Origin: CAMDKS01 sp964402975
Lineage (GTDB): Bacteria > Bdellovibrionota_B > Oligoflexia > Oligoflexales > RGVZ01
Assembly: GCA_964402975.1 (NCBI GenBank)
Contig: CAYOEM010000011.1
Coordinates: 1-64,000, forward strand
Reading direction: 5' to 3'
Length of the DNA: 64,000 nucleotides
Made by a program: the position numbers and the translations under genes. How positions within the stretch are numbered: position 1 is the stretch's first letter; each line of letters opens with the position of its first letter. The notes beneath the pieces are model-generated. The model made no database searches. It saw only the letters and a list, made by a program, of their open reading frames with translations, and had not been told where the DNA came from. Below, one piece after another: positions 8,528 through 15,946 of this stretch.

Positions 8528-10015
8528 ATGACAGAATGCCAAAATAAACTTAAGCCGAGTGCAGTTGGGCTTTTACTGGCCTTGAGCATAGCTTTCTGGC
8601 TACCAGACAGCTGGGCGCACGCCTCCGAGACTTCGACATATTCTGTCAGGCAAATCGAAGAGCAGATTTTTGAAGCCAATGCCGAGAGCCTACCGGCGAT
8701 TGAAATTCGTATCGCACAGATCATGCAAAAAGAGCCCGATAACCCGTCGGCCAGCTACTTGATGTCGACCCTTCTTCTAAAGATGTTCACAACTGATCCA
8801 GGCTCATTCTCCCTGATTCGTCAGAGCACGGAGCTTGCCGCGCAGACTTACGAACTTGATAAAAAAGGTGACTGGGCCATCGCATCGTTGGCTAGTATTC
8901 TTGAGATTTCTGGCGAATCCTCCAGAGGGCTGGACTTAATTCGGGACGCCGGAAAAAAGGGAATCACACTTGGATGGCGAACAAACCTAGCCAAAGCGCG
9001 ACTTCTTTTTGATGGACGAAATGGTGATGCCGTACTCGAAATTATTGAAACTGTATTGAAAGACCCTGATCATTCACCCTTAATTGTCGCTCCGACATTA
9101 ATTGCAGCGATCACGTCCGCATATCATAGCGACGAGCAAATAAGACAACTAAATCTGTGGCGAAAGAAATGTGGATCGCTTGAAATGGATATGGCGATAG
9201 CGAATGCACACGCTCTTAGCCTGAACTACGATGACGCACTACGTGAGTATTCTCAAATTATCGCAAAGCATCCCACTCATGGTGAAGCTCTACTCAGCAA
9301 GGGAATCATCACACTATCTCACAAAAAAGACGTCCCTGGGGCTATAAAGCTTTTCCAGCAGGCAATTGAGCATGCCAAAGTTGAGAATGACAAGATCGCG
9401 GCAGAAACTCACCTGGCGCTCGCCTTGATCCCCCAAAAGAAACACGTTGATCAGGCCATCAACGCTTCAATTCGTGCGATTGCGGACGCCGGTGATAGAG
9501 AAGCCGTGCTGATGACCATACTGACTGCGTTTCGAAAAAACCAAGGCCTCAAGTCCACAATCACGTTCCTTGAATCTCTTTACAACAAGGTTCCAGGCAT
9601 TCATTTGGCGCACGCGATCAAGGGCGAACTTCTAAGCGAGCAGCTCGGTCAACATATGGATGCGACGAGGGACTTCACAAATGCGATCACGCTCGACCCA
9701 AGCCGAAGCGAGTACTACAATGGACGTGGACTAGCATTTTTGGGAATGTCGAATCTAGAGGCTGCTCTTAATGATTTTGAAACAGCCGTTACAACAAATC
9801 CTGGCGACGCCTCTGCTCGCTACAATATTGCTTGCGTCCAGGCTAGACTCGGAATGAAGTCAGACGCGATAAGCTCACTTAGTAAAGCGTTTGCTCTAGA
9901 CGATCGGCTTCTAACACATGCGCTAACGGATAAAGATCTGGTGACCCTGCATTCTGATCCTGAATTCAAAGCCCTGATGAGTGATGATAGGAAAATGTCT
10001 AGCGTGGCCCACTGA
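8528..10015 (+). CDS. Secreted TPR-repeat protein
   Basis: This 495-residue protein has an N-terminal hydrophobic signal-like segment (about 10-28, ending in WAHA) and tetratricopeptide-like helices through most of its length. Clear repeats include LMSTLLLKMF, DALREYSQIIAKHPTHGEALLSKG, DATRDFTNAITLDPSRSEYYNGRG and AALNDFETAVTTNPGDASARYNIA. TPR proteins are scaffolds for protein complexes; no enzyme motif is visible. It is divergent from the S41 protease and its end overlaps the convergent muramidase gene by 17 bases. AAAGG lies about seven bases before the ATG. Confidence 0.75.
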   Translation: MTECQNKLKPSAVGLLLALSIAFWLPDSWAHASETSTYSVRQIEEQIFEANAESLPAIEIRIAQIMQKEPDNPSASYLMSTLLLKMFTTDPGSFSLIRQSTELAAQTYELDKKGDWAIASLASILEISGESSRGLDLIRDAGKKGITLGWRTNLAKARLLFDGRNGDAVLEIIETVLKDPDHSPLIVAPTLIAAITSAYHSDEQIRQLNLWRKKCGSLEMDMAIANAHALSLNYDDALREYSQIIAKHPTHGEALLSKGIITLSHKKDVPGAIKLFQQAIEHAKVENDKIAAETHLALALIPQKKHVDQAINASIRAIADAGDREAVLMTILTAFRKNQGLKSTITFLESLYNKVPGIHLAHAIKGELLSEQLGQHMDATRDFTNAITLDPSRSEYYNGRGLAFLGMSNLEAALNDFETAVTTNPGDASARYNIACVQARLGMKSDAISSLSKAFALDDRLLTHALTDKDLVTLHSDPEFKALMSDDRKMSSVAH

Positions 10016-11195
10016 GACGACGGGGATATAGCAGATACTTCGTGACACCTTCAATATAACGGTCGATACCCTCGTGCCAGAACGGATCTTCGATGGAGAA
10101 GTCTTTCGACAAAAACTTCTGATCCGTTTTTTGGGATCCATAAATGAGCTTCATCGGAAGAGTATTAAAATCGTACTCGTAGGGAGGCTGCTTCCACTGA
10201 AAACTCTCCCCACCTATTTCAATCGCTGCTCTTACCAGTGCGATCGAAAGATCGAGGCTCCTAACCAGTCTCGGCTCTCGCACGTGAATTTGGACACCGT
10301 GGCACGTTTTGCCCGCCCACTTCTGCGATGTGGGCTCAAATTGAGCCTCTCGTAAAAAAACACCAGGGGCATTTCCTCCAAGGATTCTCATGGTTGCTTC
10401 TTTGAAATCGCGCGAAGAGGAAATATACGGCGCGCCGATAAACTGAAACGGTAACCCAGTTCCGCGACCCTCGGACAGATTTGTACCTTCAAATATCACC
10501 GTCCCGGGATAAACGTATACCGGCTCTACTGTCGGCAGGTTTGGTGACGTCAAAATCCACGTTCTACCAAGGTCTTGCCAGTAATGATTGGGATCCCAGT
10601 GGCGCATTTTTATGACATCAAGCTCGCAGCCAATAAATGAGTTGAAGAACCCAGCGGCTTCCGCCGCGGAGAGCGCATGCCTCATAGGAATAGGATATTC
10701 ACCGACAAACGAGGTACTATCTTTATCAAGCACGCGACCTTCGCAAACGATCCCACCAACGGGGTTTGGCCTGTCTAAGACCACAATCTTTTTACCAAAC
10801 TTCTTGGCCGCGCGCATGCAGCCCGCAATTGTTGCTTTCCAGGTATAGATTCTGCAGCCAACGATCTGAAGATCAATGATTAGAGTATCCAAACCCGACA
10901 TCATAGCTTCACTGGGCTCTCTCGTTTCAGAGTAAAGACTGTAAAGAGGTATACCGGATGACGAAAACGTGGAGTGCGACGTCTCAATCATGTTGTCTTG
11001 CTTAGTGCCGTAAAAACCGTGCTGAGGGCCAAAAAGAGCGACAAGCCTTTTACCAAGAACTCGACTGAGAACCTCCCACGAAGGCTTCAAATCTATTGTC
11101 ACCGAAGCTTGATTACAAACTAATCCGCAACGCCCCCAGCTACTAGTTAAGGAGGGATCCGCGTCGATAATATCGAGGCCGACTACGCATTTCAT
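9999..11195 (-). CDS. NamZ-like exo-beta-N-acetylmuramidase (DUF1343)
   Basis: The DUF1343 family includes NamZ, which releases N-acetylmuramic acid from peptidoglycan fragments (established for Bacillus). This 398-residue protein matches the family along its length: FGPQHGFYG, GIPLYSLY, LIIDLQIVGCRIYTW, LDRPNPVGG, SFVGEYPIPMRHALS, YPGTVIFEGTNLSEGRGTG and PFQFIGAPY. Unlike many homologues it shows no signal peptide, so the product is probably cytoplasmic and may recycle imported wall fragments. It lies 18 bases after a small gene and probably shares its transcript. Its 3' end overlaps the convergent TPR gene. Confidence 0.88.
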   Translation of the reverse strand: MKCVVGLDIIDADPSLTSSWGRCGLVCNQASVTIDLKPSWEVLSRVLGKRLVALFGPQHGFYGTKQDNMIETSHSTFSSSGIPLYSLYSETREPSEAMMSGLDTLIIDLQIVGCRIYTWKATIAGCMRAAKKFGKKIVVLDRPNPVGGIVCEGRVLDKDSTSFVGEYPIPMRHALSAAEAAGFFNSFIGCELDVIKMRHWDPNHYWQDLGRTWILTSPNLPTVEPVYVYPGTVIFEGTNLSEGRGTGLPFQFIGAPYISSSRDFKEATMRILGGNAPGVFLREAQFEPTSQKWAGKTCHGVQIHVREPRLVRSLDLSIALVRAAIEIGGESFQWKQPPYEYDFNTLPMKLIYGSQKTDQKFLSKDFSIEDPFWHEGIDRYIEGVTKYLLYPRRLSGPR

Positions 11196-11213
11196 ATTTT
11201 TAAAGATCCCAAC

Positions 11214-11456
11214 TTACAGGCCGAGACGTTGCCCAACTCGGGCAACAAGATTATTGAGACAATCATCCACAGACTTGCCGCTGACGGACTCAACAAATCC
11301 GTTACGGTCTGTTGAATGCTCACCGTGACCGGTAAAACTACCATCGCTAAATTCATCGATCTCAAATTGATACGTCACGCCCTTGATCATGTACGTAAAG
11401 TTGTGAACTTTAAAAAGCTTTCCACCAGCGTGAACTCGAATATCTTTCCATGCCAT
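11214..11456 (-). CDS. Small conserved-looking protein of unknown function
   Basis: The product is an 80-residue acidic/aromatic soluble protein (MAWKDIRVHAGGKLFKVHN...). I do not recognise the family. The frame is open to 11477, but AAGGGGTG lies about six bases before the ATG at 11456, so that start is chosen. It looks like a small mixed alpha/beta fold with a helix at the end (DDCLNNLVARVGQRL). It precedes the NamZ-type gene by 18 bases, which suggests co-transcription. Confidence 0.65.
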   Translation of the reverse strand: MAWKDIRVHAGGKLFKVHNFTYMIKGVTYQFEIDEFSDGSFTGHGEHSTDRNGFVESVSGKSVDDCLNNLVARVGQRLGL

Positions 11457-11601
11457 AGCACAACACCCCTTCTTCAAAAGCTTAGGCCAGAAGCCGCCCC
11501 GATTGAGGGGCAGGCAGCCCTTCTATTTTACGGCAAAGTGGTCGATTCCGTCTAGAAAACGCGCCTCAATCACCACTGATTTCGAGGACTTGGAAACGAA
11601 T

Positions 11602-11610
11602 TGCTATAAT
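11602..11610 (+). promoter_or_regulatory. Extended -10 promoter of the putative small RNA
   Basis: TGCTATAAT is a perfect TGnTATAAT extended -10 element. A -35 match is weak (TTCGAG at 11581-11586), as is common with extended -10 promoters. Transcription would start near 11617. Confidence 0.6.
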
Positions 11611-11616
11611 GTTGAA

Positions 11617-11820
11617 GGCTTTGGTAGAATAAAAAGGAGGCGATTAAGTCCTCATAGGCTAAATGTCTAGGAAAGGAGGTGGTGCTGTGGGTTGTTCTAA
11701 ACAGAACCCTAGTAGCATGGAGGTGCGTGTCTCTTAGATGAGGCAGCAGTTTCAAAGCTACCAACCGGCTCCCCTCCTTTCACAAATGGTTTCTTGTTGG
11801 GGATGCCGGTTGCTTATTTT
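11617..11820 (+). ncRNA. Putative structured small RNA with three GGAGG motifs
   Basis: The expected transcript of about 200 nucleotides runs from the extended -10 at 11602-11610 to the terminator at 11762-11820. It has GGAGG at 11636-11640, 11675-11679 and 11719-11723, each in an ANGGA context. TTGGTAG (11621-11627) can pair with CTACCAA (11758-11764), closing the molecule. GTGCT.GGGTT (from 11682) pairs with AACCC.AGCAT as a central hairpin. CCTCCTTTC (11773-11781), in the terminator loop, is the exact complement of GAAAGGAGG (11671-11679). I do not recognise a known RNA family. It might sequester CsrA/RsmA, carry a tiny ORF (GTG 11687 to TAG 11737), or be a leader with an anti-Shine-Dalgarno switch. 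Confidence 0.5.
11762..11820 (+). terminator. Terminator of the putative small RNA
   Basis: CAACCGGC (11762-11769) pairs with GCCGGTTG (11805-11812), extended inward by CCCC/GGGG, and is followed by CTTATTTT. Its left arm overlaps the 3' arm of the long-range helix by three bases (11762-11764), so the two structures compete at that point. Confidence 0.7.
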
Positions 11821-12007
11821 GGCCATATTTAAGGCCTGTTACAGGACTGACACCGTCATAATCCCGCCACGATCAAATCAGGCTGCCGTCTATTTAACTA
11901 ATTGATTTTACTTATTTTTTTGAGAAAAATCGAGCCTCCTCGGTTGGCATCAACATTGCATTATTAATTTTGCTTATGTTGCATGACTCCCTGAGGCGAC
12001 GACCACC

Positions 12008-13018
12008 GTGATCATTCATGTTCTAAAAAGACCCATGCTTTTAGCTCTCGCCCTAGGCCTGTTAAGCCTCGAGCAGGTAGGAGCGGCGAAGGATGCTTTC
12101 GGACTAGATCAGTTCAAAGTTAGGCTGGAGACGATAACTAAGCCTCAAAATTCGTACGCCACCAAGTACGGAACACCTTTAACCGTTTATGCCATCAAAC
12201 ATCCGCAATCAGTACGCTCGCTAAAATCCGAGCCGCTGCGTTTTTTGATTCAAGGCGGGCTACATGGCAATGAGTTACTTTCTAGCGAATTTGTTGGCTG
12301 GCTTGCTCAACGTTTCGCAAACGGTGACAGCTTACTGAATACACTCAATAATGGACATATTGCGATCGACTTCGTCCCTTACGCCAATCCTGACGGAACC
12401 ATACAATATACACGCTACAATGCAAATAAAGTTAATCTGAATCGTAACTTTGACGTTCTGTGGGGTATGACCAGAGAGAATCCGGGGCCAGCACCCTTTA
12501 GCGAAACAGAAACTCGCGCCATACGTGATCTGGTATCAACGCGTAAATACACCGCTGCAATCGATGTTCATGGTTACGTCAACTGGATTGTTCTACCTAC
12601 GGCGCCAACTGAAAAATTCAAAGAGCTCTCAAAAATTCCAACGGATCGACAAGTCGTTTACGAACAATGGGAAAAGGCCGTGCGGCGTGAGACAGCTAAA
12701 CAACTGCCTGGCTATGAGATTAAAACTGCAGGAGAGCTTGGAGATGGCGGTGCTTTTGAAGACTTTGCATGGTGGAGTGGTGGTGCGCTTGCGGCCTGCT
12801 TGGAGCTATTTACCGACAGCAGACATGTCATGACATCTCTCGCTGATACCATCATCAATTTACTGGCGCCAAAAACTCTTAGCGCTAGCAATCAGCAGCA
12901 AATTCGTCAAAGCGACACATTCATCGCATACGAGAATTACGTACACAGTCTTTTCAACGAGGCTATTACAATAAAGTCAAAGAAAGACAGCCAGAAAAAG
13001 GATGTCGTTTCGAACTGA
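12008..13018 (+). CDS. Secreted M14-family zinc carboxypeptidase
   Basis: M14 peptidases remove C-terminal residues or trim cell-wall peptides using one zinc ion. The 336-residue precursor has a signal peptide (about 8-27, MLLALALGLL...VGAA). The zinc site is visible as GLHGNE (His, Glu) and the later His in AIDVHGY. Substrate-binding NLNRNFD and the catalytic Glu in CLELF are also in place. Translation appears to start at GTG 12008 with GAGG 11 bases upstream; an in-frame ATG at 12035 would shorten the signal peptide. The likely site is the periplasm, with peptidoglycan peptides as possible substrates (inference). Confidence 0.85.
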   Translation: MIIHVLKRPMLLALALGLLSLEQVGAAKDAFGLDQFKVRLETITKPQNSYATKYGTPLTVYAIKHPQSVRSLKSEPLRFLIQGGLHGNELLSSEFVGWLAQRFANGDSLLNTLNNGHIAIDFVPYANPDGTIQYTRYNANKVNLNRNFDVLWGMTRENPGPAPFSETETRAIRDLVSTRKYTAAIDVHGYVNWIVLPTAPTEKFKELSKIPTDRQVVYEQWEKAVRRETAKQLPGYEIKTAGELGDGGAFEDFAWWSGGALAACLELFTDSRHVMTSLADTIINLLAPKTLSASNQQQIRQSDTFIAYENYVHSLFNEAITIKSKKDSQKKDVVSN

Positions 13019-13020
13019 TT

Positions 13021-13893
13021 TTACTGACCAGAGAAGTCCCCAGCAATTTTTTCAGCATAGAACTTGGGTAAAGCAAATGCTCCAGTCATCAAATCTTTAC
13101 TGAGATACCGAAGCGTCGGCTCAACTATTGAAAATCTCTCAACACTAAATTTACTTGGATCAATAACGTCCTGAGAAGCCACCGTCCAAGACCAGCTACC
13201 CCGCGGATAAGTTGGTATGGGTGCCACATAGCTCTTACGATGCTTAAATCCACCACTGATATTTCGGTGAATCCTGCCCAACGCATCTTTTGTAAACCAT
13301 GGTGATTCGCTCTGAGCCGCCATCAGACCGCCCTTCCTGAGAGCTGCGGCCACATCGCGATAAAAGTCTCGACTAAATAGACCCTCGCCTGGCCCTATGG
13401 GATCAGTCGAATCCACCAAAATGACATCGACCTCATTCTTCAGCTGCTTCATAAAAGCAACGCCATCACCCACTCGCACTTTAACTCTGGTGTCGAAGCC
13501 TGGACTCAGGCACTCAGCTACTTTGGGGAAAAATCTCTTGCTCTGCTCAATGACCATTTCGTCAATTTCACAAAGTATGACTTCCTCAACATTCGGATAC
13601 TTCAGAATTTCACGAACCGTACCACCGTCACCTCCGCCTATGACAACAACGCGCTTAGGATTGTTATGAAGACAGAGTGGAATGTGGGAGATCATCTCAT
13701 GGTAAATGAACTCGTCGGCGTCGGAGATCATGACAAGACCGTCCAAGAGCAGCATAGTTCCGTATGCTTTCGTCTCTACAACATCAACAGTTTGAAATTC
13801 ACTGCGACCACTAAATAGGACTTCGGTTACAGCCCAACCGGTTCGAATGTGGTCAGCTTCCTGCTCAGTGACCCAAAGATTCATGGATGACAT
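13021..13893 (-). CDS. speE: Spermidine synthase
   Basis: This enzyme transfers an aminopropyl group from decarboxylated S-adenosylmethionine to putrescine. The 290-residue protein has the diagnostic polyamine synthase motifs: the N-terminal beta region (TVDVVETKAYGTMLLLDG), VVVIGGGDGGTVREIL, the acidic cofactor residue in ILCEIDEMVIE, and the active-site Asp in VDSTDPIGPG. The start has GGGG nine bases upstream. It lies 48 bases downstream of the ribbon-helix-helix gene on the same strand. No speD was found in the window. Confidence 0.95.
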   Translation of the reverse strand: MSSMNLWVTEQEADHIRTGWAVTEVLFSGRSEFQTVDVVETKAYGTMLLLDGLVMISDADEFIYHEMISHIPLCLHNNPKRVVVIGGGDGGTVREILKYPNVEEVILCEIDEMVIEQSKRFFPKVAECLSPGFDTRVKVRVGDGVAFMKQLKNEVDVILVDSTDPIGPGEGLFSRDFYRDVAAALRKGGLMAAQSESPWFTKDALGRIHRNISGGFKHRKSYVAPIPTYPRGSWSWTVASQDVIDPSKFSVERFSIVEPTLRYLSKDLMTGAFALPKFYAEKIAGDFSGQ

Positions 13894-13941
13894 AGGATAA
13901 AACCCCGGGACCTTAAATTTTAAATGAAATTACGCGGCTGC

Positions 13942-14469
13942 TTAGCGGCGTTTTTTTTCTTGATTGCGAACATACTCCAAAAAAGCAGCCTTGTCTTGGA
14001 GTAGATCCATCGCGTTTGCGTGCTGTCTTGCCTGACGCTGCAATTTCTTTTGAGCTTGTCTGTTTCCGCCCTGTTGAAATTGGTTGCGGTGCTGCTGGTT
14101 ACCCTGCTGGGTGTTGCCGTGGGAAACGTTTCCATTCACATTGCCATTCTGTGGATTGCGATGCTGCTGGTGTGAACCTCCGCGCATCGTATGTTTTCTT
14201 TCAACGATCTCAAATGCACGAAGCACGACGCCCTCAGCAAGCAACTCCGATATCAGCTCATCAATGGAGACACCCTCTTCGCGCGCGTGATCTCTAAGTT
14301 TTCTGTGCAAAGCTTTCGAAATCCTAATCGCTAACTGCTCAGGAAGCGGATCGGCAGAGCCTTCTAACTCGTCAAATTCTGCCTCGTCTTGAAAATCGCT
14401 GACGTTGCTCTTCGAAGGCTCTTCAATCCGATTGCCAAGGTTATCTGAGTCATTATTGAGTTTCGCCAT
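13942..14469 (-). CDS. Ribbon-helix-helix protein with a Q/N/H-rich C-terminal region
   Basis: The 175-residue protein has three parts: an acidic N-terminus (about 1-45), a ribbon-helix-helix-like segment (about 52-88: AIRISKALHRKLRDHAREEG then VSIDELISELLAEGVV), and a low-complexity region rich in Gln, Asn, His and Gly (about 100-145), ending in a basic helix. RHH domains usually bind DNA as dimers; Q/N-rich tails can drive self-assembly. The ATG at 14469 is chosen over 14508 because AAGGA lies seven bases upstream. A 9-bp inverted repeat lies just upstream (14541-14586) and could be its operator. Function is otherwise unknown. Confidence 0.7.
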   Translation of the reverse strand: MAKLNNDSDNLGNRIEEPSKSNVSDFQDEAEFDELEGSADPLPEQLAIRISKALHRKLRDHAREEGVSIDELISELLAEGVVLRAFEIVERKHTMRGGSHQQHRNPQNGNVNGNVSHGNTQQGNQQHRNQFQQGGNRQAQKKLQRQARQHANAMDLLQDKAAFLEYVRNQEKKRR

Positions 14470-14540
14470 TCTTAATTCCTTTATTTGAGTATTCAGCAAG
14501 GTGTTCAATAGTCACGTGCCATGGCGGCTTCAAAGTTGAA

Positions 14541-14586
14541 TCGTCAAAAAATGATAGAGCGCCCCTTAAATAAGGACTTTTGACGA
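14541..14586. repeat. Nested inverted repeats upstream of the RHH gene
   Basis: TCGTCAAAA (14541-14549) is repeated as TTTTGACGA (14578-14586). Inside lies a second palindrome, CCTTAAATAAGG (14564-14575). They sit between the end of the gene at 14618 and the start of the RHH gene at 14469. They could be an operator bound by the RHH protein or an RNA stem. Confidence 0.5.
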
Positions 14587-14617
14587 ATGAATGGCAGTCT
14601 TAAAATTAAATCTTGCT

Positions 14618-15946
14618 TTAAAGCTGTCTTGAGTCAGGCCATTGGGCCACAACGGTTTGAAAATCCGCGAACCCATCATCTGCCTGATTTGACAGGGCTA
14701 CGTCAAGGGCAAAATCGTAACTACCGGCCTTAACTCCTGATATTTCAATAAAAACGCCCAAGTCGCCCTGCGTACCTGCCAGCCAGGGCCAGGAGGCTCG
14801 TGCAGTGTCGAGTTTGAAGGCATCGCGAGCCACCACATAGGGCGGGGGCGCCTGACGCAAAGCCTTTTCATCGACCCGGACATTTGCCACGAAACTGCCA
14901 ATAGGGCTGGTTCCACGCACCGCAAATTTACCCTCTTTACTCTGCTCGTAGGCCGTTTTCACATCACTGCCGGACGGAAGGCCCTTCAAAGGTAGCGGCT
15001 CTAAATTGGAATCCAAACGCCAATCGACCCCAGCTGGATACCTGAGAATATAAGCTAAACCGCTACCTCGCGCGAGAAATCGTGATGGATCAAAAACAAA
15101 CTCAATCCTCGTAGGAATCTGAAAGAAATCATCATAAAAAACGAGTTCACTAAAGAGATGTAGATTTAAGAATGAAAAGAATTTTCTAAGCTTAGCCCCT
15201 ACAGCCACTATGCTTCGAACCGGACCCGAGCGCCAGCATTCAATCTCTGACGCAAAGTCTGACTCGCCAAAATAAAAGGCTGGGAATATAAAGATGCGGG
15301 GGATCAACGGCATTACAAAAGAGCTCCCAGAAAAGACGTCTTTGTATCCCTGCGGAGTTTTGATTTTCACATCTCCAATAAGCATGGGTTGACCCTGCCT
15401 GAATTGATAGCGATACGTCCCTGTCTCCACGATCCTGTCTTTGTCGCGAAAAAGAGGTTCAAAGGCAACCGTCTCGGCGACGTCATGGGCTTCACCGATC
15501 AATACAGATCCGAGGTAAACGCCTGATTGATTACAAAAATCTACGCTGGCTGAGCGCTTGAAACGCGCTAAAACCTTGGCAGATACCTGTTTAGTATAAA
15601 AAAAATCGCCGAAAGAACTGGTTCGAAGACTTAACTCGTCGTTAGAATCAAGAAGACCATCATCGTTATATTTTGTGTACGGTAGACCCTCCTCGAGCAC
15701 ATAGCTACCATCAGAGTCCACCTGGTCCACTTGCAGAGCTACTTGCTGCCATTTTTTTCCGAGGAATCTCCAAGCCTCAAGACGAGCGATCGAAGATCCC
15801 ATAAGCTTTGGATCCGCTTTAAAAACCACCGGAAATCTTTTAATTATCTGCCGAGACTTAGATCCCCGACACTCCGCCGCTATGGTTTTTTGACACAGAA
15901 AAAAAGCACAAACCGCCTGCAAAAAGACGATCATGAGCCATTTCAT
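14618..15946 (-). CDS. Secreted protein of unknown function
   Basis: The product is a 442-residue protein with a signal peptide (about 1-23, MKWLMIVFLQAVCAFFLCQ...IAA). The mature part looks beta-rich, with a conserved-looking stretch near residues 85-110 (GLPYTKYNDDGLLDSNDELS) that resembles an acidic metal-binding loop. I do not recognise the family. Its start overlaps the pepP stop by four bases (ATGA), implying translational coupling and export to the periplasm or cell surface. Confidence 0.7.
   Translation of the reverse strand: MKWLMIVFLQAVCAFFLCQKTIAAECRGSKSRQIIKRFPVVFKADPKLMGSSIARLEAWRFLGKKWQQVALQVDQVDSDGSYVLEEGLPYTKYNDDGLLDSNDELSLRTSSFGDFFYTKQVSAKVLARFKRSASVDFCNQSGVYLGSVLIGEAHDVAETVAFEPLFRDKDRIVETGTYRYQFRQGQPMLIGDVKIKTPQGYKDVFSGSSFVMPLIPRIFIFPAFYFGESDFASEIECWRSGPVRSIVAVGAKLRKFFSFLNLHLFSELVFYDDFFQIPTRIEFVFDPSRFLARGSGLAYILRYPAGVDWRLDSNLEPLPLKGLPSGSDVKTAYEQSKEGKFAVRGTSPIGSFVANVRVDEKALRQAPPPYVVARDAFKLDTARASWPWLAGTQGDLGVFIEISGVKAGSYDFALDVALSNQADDGFADFQTVVAQWPDSRQL

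Larger units (their letters stand above)
11457..12007. other. 550-base intergenic region holding a putative small RNA
   Basis: Both flanking genes point away. The left part has a GCCCC/GGGGC hairpin (about 11497-11513). The centre (11602-11820) carries an extended -10 promoter, three GGAGG motifs, a long-range helix and a terminator (listed separately). The right part (11821-12007) is A/T-rich and serves the M14 peptidase gene; I could not pick a clear promoter there. A 64-codon minus-strand frame at 11570-11764 has no support. Confidence 0.6.

Noticed and set aside
8332..8547. 71-codon plus-strand frame before the TPR gene
   Set aside because: It overlaps the TPR start, lacks a ribosome-binding site and covers the leader with its hairpin.
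11570..11764. 64-codon minus-strand frame in the small RNA region
   Set aside because: No ribosome-binding site or known motif, and it overlaps the structured RNA on the other strand.
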